DNA of 64,000 nucleotides from Cricetomys ansorgei (GCA_026225945.1 JAMJFZ010002549.1:1-64000); one strand, 5' to 3'. Counted from the first letter of the stretch, positions 21,962 through 32,230 are shown. Notes: generated by a model from the letters alone, not told the origin. A program made the numbers and translations.

Positions 21962-23105
21962 GACCTGGTGTAGAGCCATGCAAGCCCTGTGCTTGCTGCT
22001 TCAGTTTCTATGAGCTCATCTGTGTCTTGCTCAGTTGCTTCAGAGGGTCTTGTTCTGGTGTTCTCCATCCCCTCTGGCTCTCACACTCCATCTCCACTTC
22101 TGAGGGATCCCTTGAGTTCTTCCCCTGCCCCCCCCACTCTCTGTGTAATGTCTGGCTGTAGGTGTCTGTATTTACAGGAAGAAGATTCTCTGATGGTGAC
22201 TAAATAAGGCACTTATATATTAGTGTAGCAGAATTTCATTAGGAGCCATTGTATTAGTACTTTTCTTTTTTAAGGACCAGTAATATTTGATTTTGCCCTA
22301 GGTCTCTGGGCTATCTTGTCTCTGGTTCTTGGTCACTAAAGCAGTATTAGGTCTGGATTTCATGTTATAGAACGGGCCTTAAATCAAATCAGACATTAGT
22401 TGGTTATTCCCATAAGGTTTGTGCCACCATTGCCCTAGCATATTTTGCAGGCAGAACAGCATTGTAGCTCAAAGGTTTTGTAGCTGGTTGGTATTTTATG
22501 TTTCCCTTTGGTATCCTGCAAAGTACCTTCCACAACAAAGACACCAGAACTAGACCATAGGAACAAAGGTTCTATATGCACAAGCTTGCCCTTTTTGTTT
22601 CGATGAGCTATATGGGTACTGTCTTCAGCAAAGGGGTCTTGCTGTCAGTTAGTGGAGAGCAACCTATTGTCTTGGCAACAGCTTGAGGGTTGTTTGGGGA
22701 TTTCCATGGGATCCCCTTTGACCAATATCTCAATTGGAAGCAGCCCAGTTTCAGTACTCAAAGCTTTGTTTGATAGGAGGAGATTGTTAGTGAGACTCCC
22801 TCTCTCTCATTGTTTAGAGACCTCATTAGGGTAACTTCCATATATTTTAGGAAGTTTCCACTGCACTGGGTTTCCATATCATCCTTCAAATGTCCCTCAA
22901 TTCTACCTGACTCTCTAAATTTCCTTCTACAACTCCATCTTCCCCCCCCAACCTTACCTGATCTTCCTGTTCCCATCCAACTAGCCTCTAGTCCCCCCGT
23001 AAAATTTATTCTATTTCCTTCTCCTAGAGAAATCCATGTATTCCTCTCTAGTCCCTTTCTTTATACCTAACCTCTCTGAGTCTACGGATTGCAGCTGCAA
23101 CAGAC
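21545..23105 (-). mobile_element. Rodent L1 (Lx-type) 3' UTR region, minus strand, 1.5 kb
   Basis: From left to right the block runs through the murine L1 3' UTR backwards: a pyrimidine tract with CCCCCATCTTCCCTCCCC, AAGAGCTCCAAGGGAAGACA, a TA/CA microsatellite, TGTAATGTCTGGCTGTAGG, GCCTTAAATCAAATCAGACA, TTGCCCTAGCATATTTTGCA, AAGTACCTTCCACAACAAAG, TTAGGAAGTTTCCACTGCAC and TACCTAACCTCTCTGAGTCT. No ORF2 frame is open. Truncated at its 5' (right) end. Confidence 0.85.
21891..21958. repeat. (TA)n(CA)19 compound microsatellite
   Basis: A TA-rich segment leads into a pure CA run at 21921-21958, inside the L1 3' UTR. Confidence 0.93.
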
Positions 23106-23109
23106 AGTA

Positions 23110-23840
23110 TTTAAATAAATATTTGTTCCAAACTCTTCTACAATATTCTCTAAGATAGATTAGATTCTGGTACACATAACACATCTTAAACAATTCCTTA
23201 AATATGTAATCCTTGCAAACAAAATCTCAGCCCACAGTGAAATCAACAACAGAAAAAGAGAGAATATTCATGTTAGTAACAATAGGAATAAGTTTTTCCC
23301 CCAAGAATGAAATTTACAGACTACTTTTTCTAATAGAATAACACAATTAAAACATACCTGTTTTAAAAACTCCACAGAGGCAGAGGCTTGTTAATACTTT
23401 TCTTCAGAGGCTTGTAAAATGATAGAAATTTTTTTTTGTATTGAAGTACTAGCTTGTGTAGAAATTAACTAAGAGATCCCCAAGCTCCTTGCTTGACATT
23501 ACAGGAACAATCCTTTGAGTTTATGAAATTCTTGTGTCATTATGAGTTTGTTTGATCTATTTCCCATAGTGTATACTACCTTGAAAAAAGGAGGCATGCA
23601 GACTGTGTTTCTTGTCTTTGCTCCAGAGAGTATTTCACAAATTACTACTCTTGTAACTCCACAGAGTTCCCAGGTGGTCTGCTATAGGAACACACTTCCC
23701 TTCAGTGTATAATGACTCCCAAGTGGCAGCTTAAACAGTAGGCAATTAGAATGAATTGTGGAGAATGAAACTATTCTTGCACCTCTTTCTTTCCCTGTCT
23801 TTCTTTGCCAGGGGGAGTGAGTAGAATTACACAGGTACAG
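23110..23840. other. Non-coding stretch, nothing recognised
   Basis: AT-rich sequence right of the L1. A T9 run sits near 23430. No repeat or gene was recognised. Confidence 0.45.
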
Positions 23841-23844
23841 GGGC

Positions 23845-24180
23845 CAGGAAAATGACTCAGTGGAACAAGCATGCTTGCACTTTAAGCATGGGAACCTGAG
23901 TTTGAGTCTCTAGTACACAAGTAAAATTCCAGTTATGGCTCTTTCCTTGTCACTCCAGCATTGGGGAGCAGGGGTTAGGGTTAGGGTTAGGGTCAGAGAT
24001 AGGCATATCTGAAGAACCTAATGGCTTGCCCACTTTGACATAACTGTGATCTTCCTTAGTGAGAGACCCTGCCTCAAGGCAATAAGGTGGAAAGTGATAG
24101 AAAAAGACCCAACATCTTGCTTTGGCCTCCACGTGATCAAGCACAGGAATGAACTTCCTCATGTTCATGGGCATTTACTA
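23845..24180 (+). mobile_element. B4-family SINE, plus strand, with TTAGGG units inside
   Basis: GGCCAGGAAAATGACTCAGT (A-box side), AACCTGAGTTTGAGTCTC (B box), GAGAGACCCTGCCTCAAGG, AATAAGGTGGAAAGTGATAG and TTTGGCCTCCACGTG are the landmarks of the long rodent tRNA-derived SINE, with a CA tail. Three TTAGGG units lie in its middle (23975-23992). Confidence 0.75.
23975..23992 (+). repeat. (TTAGGG)3 telomere-like units
   Basis: Three exact TTAGGG hexamers, preceded by GGGG and followed by TCAGAG. They lie inside a SINE, so they most likely arose by local slippage. Confidence 0.85.
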
Positions 24181-24405
24181 CACACACACACACACACACA
24201 CTCACACTCTCATTCATATATGCTTTCACACACACATACACACAGAGACATTCAAACAGACAGAGACACACACATTCATGCACACAAACACAGACACACT
24301 CACACACACACTCATACATACTCACACATGGACACACATGTGTTCACACACACTCTCAAACACACACTCACACACACAAACACTCACACACACACAAAAC
24401 ACCCC
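24178..24405. repeat. CA-rich degenerate microsatellite
   Basis: CA repeats with TCA, AGA and TTC interruptions extend from the SINE tail to the edge of the next element. The 146- and 108-codon frames through it are artefacts of the repeat. Confidence 0.9.
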
Positions 24406-24617
24406 ACATATTCCAGCAGTTCTCAATCTGCAGGGTGTGATCCCTTTGGGGGGGGATCAAACAACCTTTTCATAGGGGTCTCCTAAGACCACCTGCATAT
24501 TAGATATTTACATTATGGTTCACAACAATAGCAAAATTACAATTTTGAAGTAGCAACAAAAGTAATTTTATGCTAAGCGTTACAGCATTAGAAGGATTGA
24601 GAACCACTAACATATAC
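24406..24617. mobile_element. URR1 (hAT-Charlie MITE) with 8-bp target-site duplication
   Basis: The element (24414-24609, 196 bp) begins CAGCAGTTCTCAATCTGC and ends GGATTGAGAACCACTA, imperfect inverted repeats of the URR1/hAT kind, with the internal TTGAAGTAGCAACAAAAGTA typical of URR1. ACATATTC (24406-24413) and ACATATAC (24610-24617) flank it: an 8-bp duplication with one mismatch, as hAT elements make. It has no coding capacity. Confidence 0.9.
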
Positions 24618-24944
24618 ACAGGAACATTAATTAACCACACAGCAGCATCAAATTCACTCCTCAGTTTCAGAGCACAGAAGCGGATCTCAAAGACAGGCAA
24701 AGTGCAGAAATACCACCAGTCCTCGAATGTGCTGCATGTGATTTGCAGAACTCGTCCTTTCAGAAATGCTTTTCTAATAAGCTGACATCATCTTTGAGAT
24801 GTCCTTATAGTTTCAACATGTAATTCTATTGTAAGTTTTATAGTAGCTCATTGTATGGACAGATCAGCTCTTGTTTACCTCGCAATTTGCTAATGTTTAC
24901 ATTACTTTGTCTGTTTGCATCTCTGTGTAAGAAATATCCTGTTA

Positions 24945-25262
24945 GCTTTCTGCAGGGGCATTGGTAAATGGCTACAAATTTAAAGGCTTAAAATATTACT
25001 TATTATCTTACAGTTCTGTGGATACAGAATCCAGAATGGAGTGATTGAGTCTTCCACCCAGGTTCTCAAAAGCTGAGATAGAGCTAGCTGGATTGCATCG
25101 AAGGTCCCGGGTTCACTACAGGCTCACTGAGGTTGCTGACAAACCCATTTCTGTGTAGTTCTGAAAGTCACAGCTTGTGGCTTATTTTAAGCCAGCAGGA
25201 GTATGTCTGGCCCTTCTAGGCTTTGCTCCTACAGTTCCTCTTTTAAAGGCCTAGCTTGTTTA
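24945..25262 (-). mobile_element. MLT1-like MaLR LTR, minus strand
   Basis: AGGCTTAAAATATTACTTAT, TCTTACAGTTCTGTGGATAC and CCCAGGTTCTCAAAAGCTGA follow the reversed mammalian MLT1 consensus, and GTCACAGCTTGTGGCTTA lies in a plausible continuation. Old and diverged. Confidence 0.5.
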
Positions 25263-25264
25263 CA

Positions 25265-27020
25265 TCAGTTACAGCCAGAATAAGCACACTTTCCTTAATT
25301 TAAATCTGGATAGCTAAAGGCCTTACTTACAGCTTCAAAATTCCTGTATCTCTGTTCTATTAGTTTACAAAAGCCTATCACTTTCTCTACATATATATTC
25401 TTGTCTGAGAAGAAAGCCACAGGTCCTATCTGCACACAAGAAGCACAAATTAGAGAAAGACACGGGTCATTGGAGATACCTGAGAATCTTGCTTAACAAA
25501 AGCATATTCTCCCAACAGAATATAGTGGAATCAATTACAATTTTAAATTAAGTTGGTCAGACCCCCTTGCAGCAAATTATACATCCGAGAGCAGTATGTG
25601 CCTCTTCCGCTTTGTTATAGGCCTCACCTTTGCACTAGTTAACTTTAAAATTCAATCAATTCCAAAGGTCCATACGGAACTCTAAGAATAGCTTTAATTT
25701 TTCTTTATCTTATACGTAGAACTTCGTAGTTCTCTCCATACAGAAGAACTACTTACCCTATCACTCTCACTCTCACTTTCTTCTGTTGGCCTGTTATTTT
25801 TTTGTTTACTGATATGAGTGGGTAAGACACCTATGTGTAATGGAGCTGCAAGGAGACCTTAAAACACTACCACTGGGATTTTCCAGCATTACACTTGATA
25901 GCTACGGAAAGTTTTCCTTCTGGTTTACAGAGGCAGGATTCTTAAATGGTTTTAATAAAGCGATATTTGACCCTGTAGGAACAAAAAAATGCCAATACTT
26001 CCCTGAAGTAACGTGGTCATGTGTTTTTCCATTGACCAATTCTATGTTCTGAAAACTTCCTGGTGTTTTATTGCTAACTATCAATTTGCAATTTTCTTTA
26101 AGGTTCAAAAGCTGCTCATTCCATAAGTTGTCTATATCCTTTTATCTTTGAATGATGTATTTGATTTTTTTTTTTAATTAACCACACAATTTTACTCAGG
26201 AAAAAAAAATACAGGGAAACATCACCATACATTGAACATTCACTGTGTGCCCAGTGTTTGGCCCATTTTATTTGATTAATCCATGCTCCTTAGATATCTA
26301 CATGATTGTTCTATAAACCAAGAGAGCAGAATTCTGCAAGGTTAGGTACGATTAGAAATTTAAGCAAGTAACCTGGACACAGATTGGAAATGCAATCTCA
26401 TTAGCTTCCAAAGCATTGTGTCTAATCAATACCCATACCCACCTCTACGGAGCAATGCAGAACAGAAAACGTCATCCACAGTCGGGCAGACGCTGCCTGC
26501 AAAAACAGCTTGGCTGCTACCTGTGAACTTCTCCCAGAGACCTTTCCTTTCTGACAGTCAGGTCATCATGGTCCCTCCAGTGAGAGCCCCTGAGGACGAC
26601 AGGTCAGACTCGGAGGTCTTTCTTATGTGAAAGTCCACTACAACAAGTGCAGCAAGGTCTAGACGCTCATACTCTCTCTAAATTCATAAAACCTCCATCT
26701 TTGTACACAAAGCGCACAGGGATTCCAGGCAGCTAGCCTTTTCTGTGTGACAAATGGAGGTTGTGGACTCACAGACTAACACAGCTCTGCTGCATGTGAA
26801 CCTGTCGGAGTCTGTGGAGTTGAGACGAGCTAGCCCCCACTGTGTGCTGGCACACAGTAGAAGGCCGATAGTGATGCAGTCAAATGACTGGGTTGACTGT
26901 AACCCTGAATACATACAAGTTAAAAAAAAAAAAGGCTAGCCATTGACTGTCTGCAAAGAGACAAAAAGTCAAATATCCAACACAATTATTGTCTCAGTCT
27001 TCACCCTTAGCTCTTGCCTC
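25265..27020. other. Non-repetitive stretch, partly GC-richer, ending in A12
   Basis: About 1.7 kb with no element I can name. The part 26440-26920 is clearly richer in G and C than its surroundings and ends in A12 at 26922-26933, which might indicate an old processed retrocopy. The 70- and 61-codon frames in it have no recognisable domain. A GGCACACAGTAGAAGG motif near 26850 faintly recalls a MIR or L2 3' end. Confidence 0.35.
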
Positions 27021-27024
27021 TTTT

Positions 27025-27100
27025 TCATTAGTTCTGTGAGAATTTCATACTACATGTTTTGATTCCATTCATCCTCCCCCTCAGACTTGCTTCTAGAACA
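27025..27100 (-). mobile_element. Short L1 3' UTR terminal fragment, minus strand
   Basis: TTCATTAGTTCTGTGAGAAT, TTCATACTACATG, then TTGATTCCATTCATCCTCCC is the reversed last 70 or so bases of a murine L1 3' UTR, the same block seen at 16577. Confidence 0.55.
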
Positions 27101-27104
27101 GTGA

Positions 27105-27485
27105 AGATGCCTGTCTGCCTTTTAGTGGCACATACTCTGACTATAGCAACACAAAACCAAAGCAGTTTTGCAATTAATGCTTGATTGCAACTATCAACAA
27201 TGGAGAATTTAATTCTACTAGAGTCCTCTAATTTATGTAAGTGTAGATGTAAATACTACTGAATCCTGCAAACCCTTCCCAATTTTCTACTATGAGAATA
27301 GAAATGTATATTCTTATAGACTTTTATAAATATTCCTCCCTGTAATTTTATCAGTACTGTACAACCTTTCAATGCTCTATTCATCAAATTGCACTAAATA
27401 ATAGAATCAAATCATACTTATAATAGGAGATGTTTTCCTTGGTTTTTCCTCTAGAATATCTACTCTTAGGAATTCTCTGGTCTCT
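27105..27485. other. Non-coding stretch, nothing recognised
   Basis: AT-rich. No repeat or gene recognised. Confidence 0.45.
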
Positions 27486-27489
27486 TAGG

Positions 27490-27925
27490 TAGTTTCAACT
27501 GTCAACCTAATATAGATTAGATATATTTGGATGTCTCAGTATTGACTGTTGAGTCTGAATCTTGAGTACTGACTGGATCAAATTAGCCTGTGCCCATAGT
27601 TTTAGGCATTATTTTAGTTAATGACTAGCATGTGAGGGCCTGGTCTACTATGGGCAGTACCATCCCCAAGCCAATTCTCTAACTCCATGAGATTGAGTTG
27701 TATAAAACAAATCAACTGAGCAATGAGCCACGGAGTGAATCAGTGAGCAGCATTCCTCCATGGTTTCTGCTTCAGTTCCTGCCTTGAGATTCCTCCTGTG
27801 GGTTCCTACCTTGATTTCCCTCAGTAATGGAATGGGATCTGAAAGCATAAGATGAAAAAAAATTTTTCTTCACTCAAATTGCTTTTGGTCATGGCGTTTA
27901 TCACACCACTAGGAAGCAAATTAAG
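27490..27925 (+). mobile_element. MaLR-type LTR, plus strand
   Basis: GGGCAGTACCATCCCCAAGC, GAATCAGTGAGCAGCATTCC, TCCATGGTTTCTGCTTCAGT, TCCTGCCTTGAGATTCCTCC, CAAATTGCTTTTGGTCATGG and GTTTATCACACCACTAGGAA are the second half of the same MaLR family as the copy at 18994, here in plus orientation. The first half is more diverged. Confidence 0.75.
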
Positions 27926-27929
27926 TTTG

Positions 27930-28865
27930 TTCTCTCTGGACAAAGTAAATATTATAAGTATTCCCCCAAGCAACCATATGGTAAATGTGTAGTTAAAAGA
28001 AATTATTAACTATTTCTTTCTAATTTCTCAACTAAAAGAAAAACCCATGGCCACCCACAAATCTTTGACACTTTTCACCAAGATTGATCAGGGCATACAG
28101 TCTACTGACCAAATCTAGATACAAATGACACCTTCGGATTTTCCTATTTGTGGCCCATAACCTCAATCCTACAAGACAATAGGTTGGGTTTTTTTTTTTT
28201 TCTCTTTCTCCTTTTATTTTTTTTTTATCTTTTTGATAGAAGATTTTCTTGTTTAAATATTACCATTGTTACAACACACATTCTTATTTCTGTGGAATAT
28301 ACAGATCTTCAAGGTGCATCTTTAAAATCTTAGAGCTGGTGTCTCCAAACTTTACAGTGTGGTATTTAAATGCTATGCAAAAATGTAGAGAAGACAACAT
28401 CCCTTTCTTCCTCCCCTCCTTTGCTCCTTCTCTAGGACTTCAAATCCATTTTTTAGTTGTTTAAAGTTGTTAGAATGTGGCATACTGAGAATATTTAAAA
28501 TTCATGAGTACTCTATTTACATCAGATGCAGGAAAACTGTTTTATATTTCAAGAAATTTTCTGTGTAAGGTTTCAGGGGATAAATATTATTTATGAAAAC
28601 CAGGGTTGCATATCTTATTATTACTTTGGGGAATATTCTCTTTTACCTAGACTTCAGTTATTTTAAAGTGAAATGACAGAGAAGATAAAGGAAAGCTTCA
28701 GATGTAAAGAGCTACATGTGTTTAATTAGCACATTAGCACCAATGTGAGGGTCCATGGGTAACAAACTGGCCTCTGGCCAAAACTCATCAGACCCCCCCT
28801 ATACGTGCAATCATTTCTATATTTCTCTTAAAATATTTATGGGACCAAAGTTTCATAGTTTCTCT
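27930..28865. other. Non-coding stretch with a T-rich tract
   Basis: A T-rich low-complexity tract lies at 28187-28236 (T15 and T10 runs). No repeat family or coding signal otherwise. Confidence 0.45.
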
Positions 28866-28867
28866 AA

Positions 28868-29034
28868 GAATAGGAACCAGGGGTTTGAGAGATGGTTCAG
28901 GGTTTATGACTGCTTTCTGCTTATGGTTTCCACCAATGATGTTAAGTGACTTACAACATCCTATAACTCCAGATCCAGGGATATAATACCTTCTTATGGC
29001 CTCTAAGGTCATTTGCACTCTCCTGCAAATTGCA
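28868..29034 (+). mobile_element. B4/RSINE1 SINE, plus strand
   Basis: AGGGGTTTGAGAGATGGTTC (head, A box), then ATCCTATAACTCCAGATCCA, GGGATATAATACCTTCTTAT and GGCCTCTAAGGTCATTTGCA follow RSINE1 in order. The B-box area is poorly kept. Confidence 0.7.
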
Positions 29035-29087
29035 TATATTGCATATATGCATATGCATATATGCATATATGTCATATATATTATATA
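29035..29087. repeat. TATGCA/TATA microsatellite
   Basis: Alternating GCATATAT and TATATA units. It joins the SINE tail on the left to the L1 3' UTR on the right. Confidence 0.85.
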
Positions 29088-29530
29088 TATATCCATCCCT
29101 ACACATAATGTGCTCCATTTGTATACTTTCATTTGCATGTATGTTTTCAGGAATGACAATTTGACACTGTGCAACCAATTGGTGTGCTTTTCCCTGGGGA
29201 AGACCACCTCCCCTGCTACCAGCTTTCCTCAGTTGCCTATAGTTCTCTGTGTTGGGTTGAAGCTTCATGAGATTTTCAATGTTTATTTTGTCATATTCAT
29301 TGATGGCATTCTTTTCCAGCTCACACTTAAGCAGCCATGTTGGTGAGATTTTATGGGTACAGCTTCTGATAGCATTCTAGGAGACACAACAAACTCCCAG
29401 ATTCTCTGGCTTACAGAGTCTTTCAGCCCCCTGTGTTTCCTGAACTTTAGGTGTGGAGGGTTTTGTAGTTATATCCACTGGGATTGGGATAGAAAATCTG
29501 CATTTTGATTGCTTCTGGGTTTTTCTAGTA
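29088..29530 (-). mobile_element. L1 3' UTR, minus strand, segment 1 of 3
   Basis: TTTGCATGTATGTTTTCAGG, AACCAATTGGTGTGCTTTTC, CCTGGGGAAGACCACCTCCC, AGCAGCCATGTTGGTGAGAT, GGTACAGCTTCTGATAGCAT and TCTGCATTTTGATTGCTTCT are consecutive blocks of the reversed murine L1 3' UTR. It breaks off at 29530, where a solo LTR begins, and resumes at 30007. Confidence 0.85.
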
Positions 29531-30006
29531 TGCGAGATGCCAGCTCTGGCAAGTCGGACAGTTCTTGAAAGGGAGAGTGAGGACTGAGGAAAACATAGAG
29601 ACAGAGACAGATTTGGGAGGGCTAATAGTGAGAACTGCAGCAGCCCAGATTTTATTCAGATATATATATATGTGGGGGGGTGGTGTATACATACATACAT
29701 TATATACACACACACATACATTGTATACACACACACACACACACACACACACATTTCTCAAGCTTGAGGAACAAAATCTACAAGTCATACAAACAATAAC
29801 TAACACTGACACAAGAAGCTTGCTTGCTATCTAGGTATCCTCTTTCCCAAGGCCAAAGAACACTCAGGTCCTAGCCTTGAGCCCTAAGCATGCTTTCTCA
29901 TGAACCAGCAGATTAGACAGCCTTCCAACTTCTGCAAAAGACCTTACTTAGCAAGGAGTGTGCTCAAGGTCAAGCACTCAGCTCTTCTTCTCAATGGCTC
30001 CCAACA
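29531..30006 (-). mobile_element. Solo LTR, ERVK-like, minus strand, nested in L1
   Basis: Between two L1 blocks that are contiguous in the parent L1 lies a 476-bp unit. On the minus strand it begins TGTTGGGAGCC (as in IAP-type ERVK LTRs), has a poly(A) signal in CTGAATAAAATCTGG, and ends TCTCGCA. So it has TG...CA ends. An internal TA/CA microsatellite (29660-29753) has grown in it. The flanks CTAGTA and GTAGTG overlap in TAGT-like sequence, so the duplication is not cleanly resolved. Family resemblance is inferred from the terminus only. Confidence 0.6.
29660..29753. repeat. Compound TA, ATAC and CA microsatellite
   Basis: TATATATATATG, G8, CATACATACAT and two CA runs lie inside the solo LTR. 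Confidence 0.85.
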
Positions 30007-30097
30007 GTAGTGGTTTTCATCTGCTGCAAAGAGAAGTTTCTTTGATGAGAAGTAAACATTATACTTATATATGGGTACAAGGAAAATATTTATATAA
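30007..30097 (-). mobile_element. L1 3' UTR, minus strand, segment 2 of 3
   Basis: GTTTTCATCTGCTGCAAAGA, GAAGTTTCTTTGATGAGAAG and ATATGGGTACAAGGAAAATA continue exactly where segment 1 stopped in the L1 consensus order. Cut at its right by a second LTR. Confidence 0.8.
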
Positions 30098-30757
30098 TGT
30101 TGTGGGGCTGGCCTAGACCTAAGAAGGAGTTGAAGTGTGCTTTGAACCCCAGATTGTCTCATTCTGCGAGTAGAAGGAATTCAGATGCTCCCTTTTTTCT
30201 TATTCTAACAGCTAGAAAAGCTCTCTCAGGGGCTGACATGCCTTAGGTCACTAGTCACTGATAAAATCCTGCCTCTCCAAGGTAAGTGGCCTGGTTAATG
30301 TTTATCTGACCACTGAAGCTGGAGAACCCCAGACTGGAATGAATATATATATATATTGCCTTATAAAGTCTCTTTACCTGACCCCTCTGAGACCTCTACT
30401 TATGCAAAGAAGGCTTCCTCAAGCCTTTTGGCCCTGGCCAATAACACTCGACCACCCATATCTTGTTGTGAGCCCCCCACATGCAAATAGAGCTCTCTTG
30501 GTGTCACTGCCTTAGCCAATGACTTATCACCACATAAGAAATACCCCCCTCCTCTATAGATTATATATGTCACTTCCCTTTCTCCAATAAACTGAACTAT
30601 ATACACTGACACTGCCTCTTGGAAAGTCTGTTCCCTGTTGGCTCTCAGCCTCTGTTCAAGCGCTTCTGGACCCAGATGGTTGGTTCCTGACTATGCAGCT
30701 CCCTCACTGAAGCTGCATAGCTCCCCCAGGCAAGGATCCAGGAAGCAGGAACCAACA
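30098..30757 (+). mobile_element. Solo LTR, ERV1-like, plus strand, nested in L1
   Basis: About 660 bp starting TGTTGTGGGG and ending AACCAACA (TGTTG/CAACA ends). It carries CCAAT motifs (near 30440 and 30516), an octamer ATGCAAAT (about 30483), a TATA-like ATTATATATG (about 30561), CCAATAAACTGAACTATATA (poly(A) signal, about 30585), and a U5-like TCTGTTCCCTGTTGGCTCTC. L1 resumes directly after it, so there is no provirus. A flanking ATGTTG at 30097-30102 and at 30760-30765 may be the duplication, but it does not agree with the TG...CA ends, so the borders stay open by a few bases. Confidence 0.7.
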
Positions 30758-31980
30758 GGATGTTGTTAGGAATTGTGCTGTTTTAGTAAATTTGTAGATT
30801 TTCCTCCAATAACCGTGAACTTCATTAGCACTGATTAGTTAGTTAGGTTTCCAGTATCAGGCACGCTATCCCTCTTGTTGAGTAAGTTTTATGTCCAATT
30901 AGAGAGATTTTAGTTTATAGGAGTATCATGCAATGCTGGTCTTTGATGCAGTTCATAGGAGTCACTACAGTGCTACTCAGCAAGGAGGGAGCATTCAGGT
31001 TAGTTCCATCACAGAGGTCCCAGGGCCCTCTTTCTAAAATTCATAGTATCTTTAGCAATAGGGACTTACCTTCCACCTCTGGGCAGGGGGGCAGGGGGGA
31101 GACTAATCAAGACCAACAGCAATAAACTATATATTTGAGCAATCACTTGGACAGCGCTGACCAACAATTCAAAAGAGGGCTTCTTGTGTCTGGTATTGTA
31201 GATTTTGTTAGGTCATTTGAGGCTCCTAGAGGAAGCATCATCACTTCAAATGAGAAGGATTTTTTAAAGCTATATATGTATATTTATATTTATACACATA
31301 ATCACAAGCAACACAGGTATTTCTTAAGTAATGAATAGTATATTTTTTTCCAGACATTTTTATTGTGATTTTATATACCTCCTGCCTCCTATATTTTCTC
31401 TTTCCCATTTTCCTAAGGAGAATCCCCACACACACACACCATTTTCCAATTTGCCAATCAGATTATTTGTATCCTGCTATTTCACTTTACCCATCTCCCA
31501 CCTTCTGTAATTTCCTAAAGAGCTCCCCACTTCCCACTTCCCAAATAAGAATACTCATATCCTGCTTTTCCTCCCTCCATTGCTCCCCAACCTCCCTATC
31601 CTGGCAATTGTTCCATTTTACTTTCCTAGTTTCTGTAATTTATTCTAGTTTTGTACTCAAATCTGAAGGTTTGCAGCTAGAAACTTCCAATAAAAGAGAT
31701 CATGAGATATTTGTCTTTCTGTCCCTTGGTTACCTCACTCAGTACAGTCTTTTCTAGTTCCCTCCACTTACCTGCAAAGTTCATGATTTCATTTTACTTC
31801 ACAGATGAATATTATTTGATAATGTATATGTACTCCATTTTCATTACCTAGTTACTGATTGTAGATCATTTAGATTGTTTATGTTTCCTCAATAATAGGC
31901 AGTCAGCTCTGAGTATAGACCATTGGAAATGTCCTTGTACTCAGAGATGAGTCAGTAGAGAATATCTCTACTCCACCACA
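30758..31980 (-). mobile_element. L1 3' UTR and end of ORF2, minus strand, segment 3 of 3
   Basis: GTTAGGAATTGTGCTGTTTT resumes the L1 right after the LTR; GTTTCCAGTATCAGGCACGC, TATGTCCAATTAGAGAGATT, AGCAATAGGGACTTACC, AGGGCTTCTTGTGTCTGGTA, TTTTTCCAGACATTTTTATT, TTTGTCTTTCTGTCCCTTGG, GTTACCTCACTCAGTACAGT and CTAGTTCCCTCCACTTACCT follow. The last blocks are the reversed end of ORF2, which is broken and carries no open frame. With segments 1 and 2 it forms one L1 of about 1.75 kb before the insertions. Confidence 0.8.
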
Positions 31981-32004
31981 TACTGAAAAACAGCAAGTGA
32001 CAAA

Positions 32005-32230
32005 ATCGAGACTGGGGATATATCCCAGTTTGTAGAGTGCTTACCCATCATACATGAGGCCCTGGTTTTAACCCTCATCACTATGTAAACAAGTATGATG
32101 ATCCACATCCGTAATCCTAGAACCTCAGAGGTAAAGGCTAAAGGATCATAAGTCCCATGGTCATCATTGGGTACAAATTGACTCTAAGACCAGCCTAAGA
32201 TGCATGAGAACATTTCTCTCAAAACCAAAG
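32005..32230 (+). mobile_element. ID_B1-type composite SINE, plus strand
   Basis: ACTGGGGATATATCCCAGTT, TAGAGTGCTTACCCATCATA, GAGGCCCTGGTTTTAACCCT (ID-type head), then CACATCCGTAATCCTAGAAC, GACCAGCCTAAGATGCATGA and ATTTCTCTCAAAACCAAA (B1-like body) show a tRNA-Ala-derived ID head fused to a B1 body. Nearly full length. Confidence 0.85.

Noticed and set aside
23975..23992. True interstitial telomere or fusion point
   Set aside because: Only three units, within a SINE; head-to-head arrays or degenerate telomere repeats are absent.
24046..24486. 146-codon plus-strand frame
   Set aside because: It runs from a SINE through a CA tract into URR1; purely repeat-derived.
30098..30757. Full provirus at the LTR
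   Set aside because: The L1 resumes directly at the LTR's right side, with no primer-binding site, internal genes or second LTR.
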